Part shown: piece after piece, positions 62,901-63,561 of the stretch | Position numbering within the stretch: position 1 is the first letter of the stretch | Layout: each line of letters begins with the position of its first letter | Assembly: GCF_014649775.1 (NCBI RefSeq) | Contig: NZ_BMTR01000031.1 | Coordinates: forward strand, 1 to 63,561 | From: Streptomyces longisporoflavus | Lineage (GTDB): Bacteria > Actinomycetota > Actinomycetes > Streptomycetales > Streptomycetaceae | Length of the DNA stretch: 63,561 bases | Direction: 5' to 3' | Notes under the pieces: model-generated | Told to the model about the DNA's origin: nothing | The model's input: only the letters and a program-made list of their open reading frames with translations | Database searches by the model: none | Translations under genes and position numbers: made by a program

Positions 62901-63561
62901 TGTGTCCACTCCGATCCGGTAACCGCCGTGATGGGATACCTCTACGGGCATCCCGATCTCGTCATACGTGATCGTGACAGTGTTGTCGTTGCGATCCCTG
63001 ATCTCGGAGAGGGGCAACTCTGCCGGGGGCCCGCCCGGCAACGGACGGAAGCGGAGGGCAAGTCCATTGTCAGGAAGCCGCACCGTGATCCAGCCGTCCT
63101 GAGAGCCATCCCATTCGAGTGGCCAGCGCGGCCCCTCCACCGGCATGACCGGGAAATTGGCTTCGGGAACGGGGTAGTGCAACACCATTCCGTCGTCGGC
63201 GACGAACCGGACGCCGGTCGAATCCAGCAACAAGCGTTGGTCAAGCGTGGATGACCAACTGGGGCCGAAGAACCGCCCGGAACGGTAACTGCTTCGGTGA
63301 TTCCTCTCCAGCACGAGAGGCAAGACCCCGGCCAATGAGACGTCAGTGGCAGACATGACCATCTCGCCGGTGGACACATCAACCGGGTCACCACAGGTGA
63401 AAAGCTTCTTGATATTCCGGGCACCCTGACGTGCGCCCTTCCCCAGTCCTTTGACGCCGAGGGCAAGACCCTTGAGCCCGCCTTTAAGGCCTTTGAGTCC
63501 CTTGGCGAGGCCGCGGAGGCTGGTGAGGCCCTTCATGCCCGGGATGCAGTCCAGGGCCGCG
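59937..63561 (-). CDS. RHS/YD-repeat polymorphic toxin with GIY-YIG-like nuclease tip, 5' end missing
   Basis: The frame is open to the right edge; the Met at 63536 is internal (residue numbers below count from it). The start AALDCIPG is shared with the first RHS gene and the compact toxin. CGDPVDVSTG at 48-57 opens the shell; YD repeats fill about 190-1000; FDAETQWHYN and PDPLGL close the core; DALGLAP marks the junction near 1077. The last 115 residues have the GIY-YIG nuclease pattern: VVY with Tyr near 1099, IYAGIT (Tyr1111, Gly1113), ARREAQH (Arg1120), SIEQGL (Glu1153) and a late Asn near 1170. The tip (59950-60300) is clearly poorer in GC than the shell. The next gene is the Imm26-like protein. 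Confidence 0.9.
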   Translation of the reverse strand, partial: AALDCIPGMKGLTSLRGLAKGLKGLKGGLKGLALGVKGLGKGARQGARNIKKLFTCGDPVDVSTGEMVMSATDVSLAGVLPLVLERNHRSSYRSGRFFGPSWSSTLDQRLLLDSTGVRFVADDGMVLHYPVPEANFPVMPVEGPRWPLEWDGSQDGWITVRLPDNGLALRFRPLPGGPPAELPLSEIRDRNDNTVTITYDEIGMPVEVSHHGGYRIGVDTEAGRITALILTSAADQPTLVRYGYDDQGNLAEIYNSSGLPLRFTYDAHHRITGWDDRIGSWYRYTYDDAGRCVTSRGIDGILDYTYVYDDKNHVTVATNSLGHSTRYQFNDAFQLIEETDPLGHLTARTWDRYDALLSQTDALGQVTEFTYDDFGRTTSLRLPDGSLTTTEYGALGLPERMVEADGAVWLQSYDDGGNLVEAVDPTGAITRFTYTERGGLSSHIDADGNVRTLTSDLAGLPLSLTDSQGSTTACVRDAFGRVSELVDPSGQRTRMGFTIEGRPTYQEHANGSRETWEWDAEGNELAHHDPFQGTTQHKIGVFDLPAARRNPDGSVYRYVYDTEQRLTAVTGPDGRSWTYDFDAAGRLIAESDFDDVTRKYRYDEADRVTRRENGAGEAVDFTLDAVGNIVGRRTSDGELSTYRYNAAGQVTRARNAAAEVVLERDPLGRIVRETVNGRSVVSQYDVLGRRTERGTPSGVVSRWAYDTEGRPTSLSVGAHALLFRYDGVGREVERSLGGGALLRHRWQSDHQMTEQSLRRATDPVHPTNADSRGAEVLERRRYAYAPGGLLSSVDELRSGTWDYTLDGAGRVAAVDGPAWHERYGYDAMGNIAVAAVGMSPATEPDVRETRGTLVKRTGRSTYEHDAEGRVVRRIRRTLSGLRKIWSYRWNAENRLVSVETPDGGNWAYDYDPLGRRIAKRNISGGDDPDDHVTFVWDGENLVEESSDVSGSIRTWDYEPDSHTALFQLDQNPSQGQFDEEFYAIIANSVGTPTELVSQNGEIRWRSRMFLWGEPAGPASEEVACPLRFPGQYFDAETQWHYNFARYYDPETVQYTSPDPLGLTPQDNNHGFVLNPLAWLDALGLAPCKKTLARKAWQLRNSQGGYVVYHGLDANNNIIYAGITNNLARREAQHIAKNYGITQLVTVPGAVGLKKWQARSIEQGLIHDVRASGFSRVKNGVPIGQINSISPKKSYFGAALRYGRIFLS
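63499..63561. repeat. right terminal inverted repeat, 63 bp
   Basis: Exact reverse complement of bases 1-63. The first mismatch inward is at 64 versus 63498. The identity touches both ends of the window, so it probably continues outside. Confidence 0.98.

Overview
The window is high-GC actinobacterial DNA and almost certainly comes from a Streptomyces chromosome. Reasons: strong GC bias at third codon positions, frequent GTG starts, a complete nuoA-N operon, menaquinone made by the futalosine route (mqnC), Hanks-type kinase and PASTA genes, a Tad-pilus locus, and dispersed 'cgcgcagttccccgcgcccct'-type intergenic elements. As I recall it (not checked), the order recQ, nuoN..A, NlpC/P60, geranylgeranyl reductase, menG, mqnC is conserved in this genus.

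Layout. 1-4244: an RHS/YD-repeat polymorphic toxin open at the left edge, plus its putative immunity gene. 4263-6839: a flavin monooxygenase-like gene and an ATP-grasp ligase gene. 7037-8362: fumarylacetoacetase. 8570-10528: recQ. 10686-26739: the fourteen genes of respiratory complex I on the minus strand, nearly all overlapping or abutting, with a likely Rex operator before nuoA and a strong hairpin after nuoN. 26740-27748: about 1 kb without a gene. 27749-31074: NlpC/P60 wall hydrolase, geranylgeranyl-reductase-family flavoenzyme (probably acting on menaquinone), GNAT, PASTA protein. 31213-37078: zinc-ribbon membrane protein, menG, an amidohydrolase-like fragment, mqnC. 37150-40905: prepilin peptidase and a membrane LysM/BTAD protein. 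41350-46283: lipoprotein, secreted protein, a compact T7SS-type polymorphic toxin with immunity candidate, a hypothetical protein and a WXG100-like protein. 46565-51128: membrane-anchored phosphate-binding-like protein, MarR/VOC pair, serine/threonine kinase. 51185-57824: the Tad/Flp pilus operon. 58454-59362: secreted trypsin. 59405-63561: Imm26-like immunity gene and a second RHS toxin, open at the right edge.

Three themes tie the window together. First, respiration: complex I reduces menaquinone, while mqnC, menG and the reductase-family enzyme would build and modify that quinone. Second, the cell surface: Tad pilus, prepilin peptidase, LysM/BTAD protein, NlpC/P60, PASTA, trypsin. Third, competition: three polymorphic toxins share an N-terminal 'ALDCIP' plus Lys/Gly/Leu-rich module but carry different bodies and toxin tips.

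The first and last 63 bases are perfect inverted copies, both inside the RHS genes, which face inward. This suggests either a contig that broke at a repeat or a potential inversion of the whole 63.5 kb. I found no tRNA, rRNA, CRISPR array, insertion sequence or phage genes.
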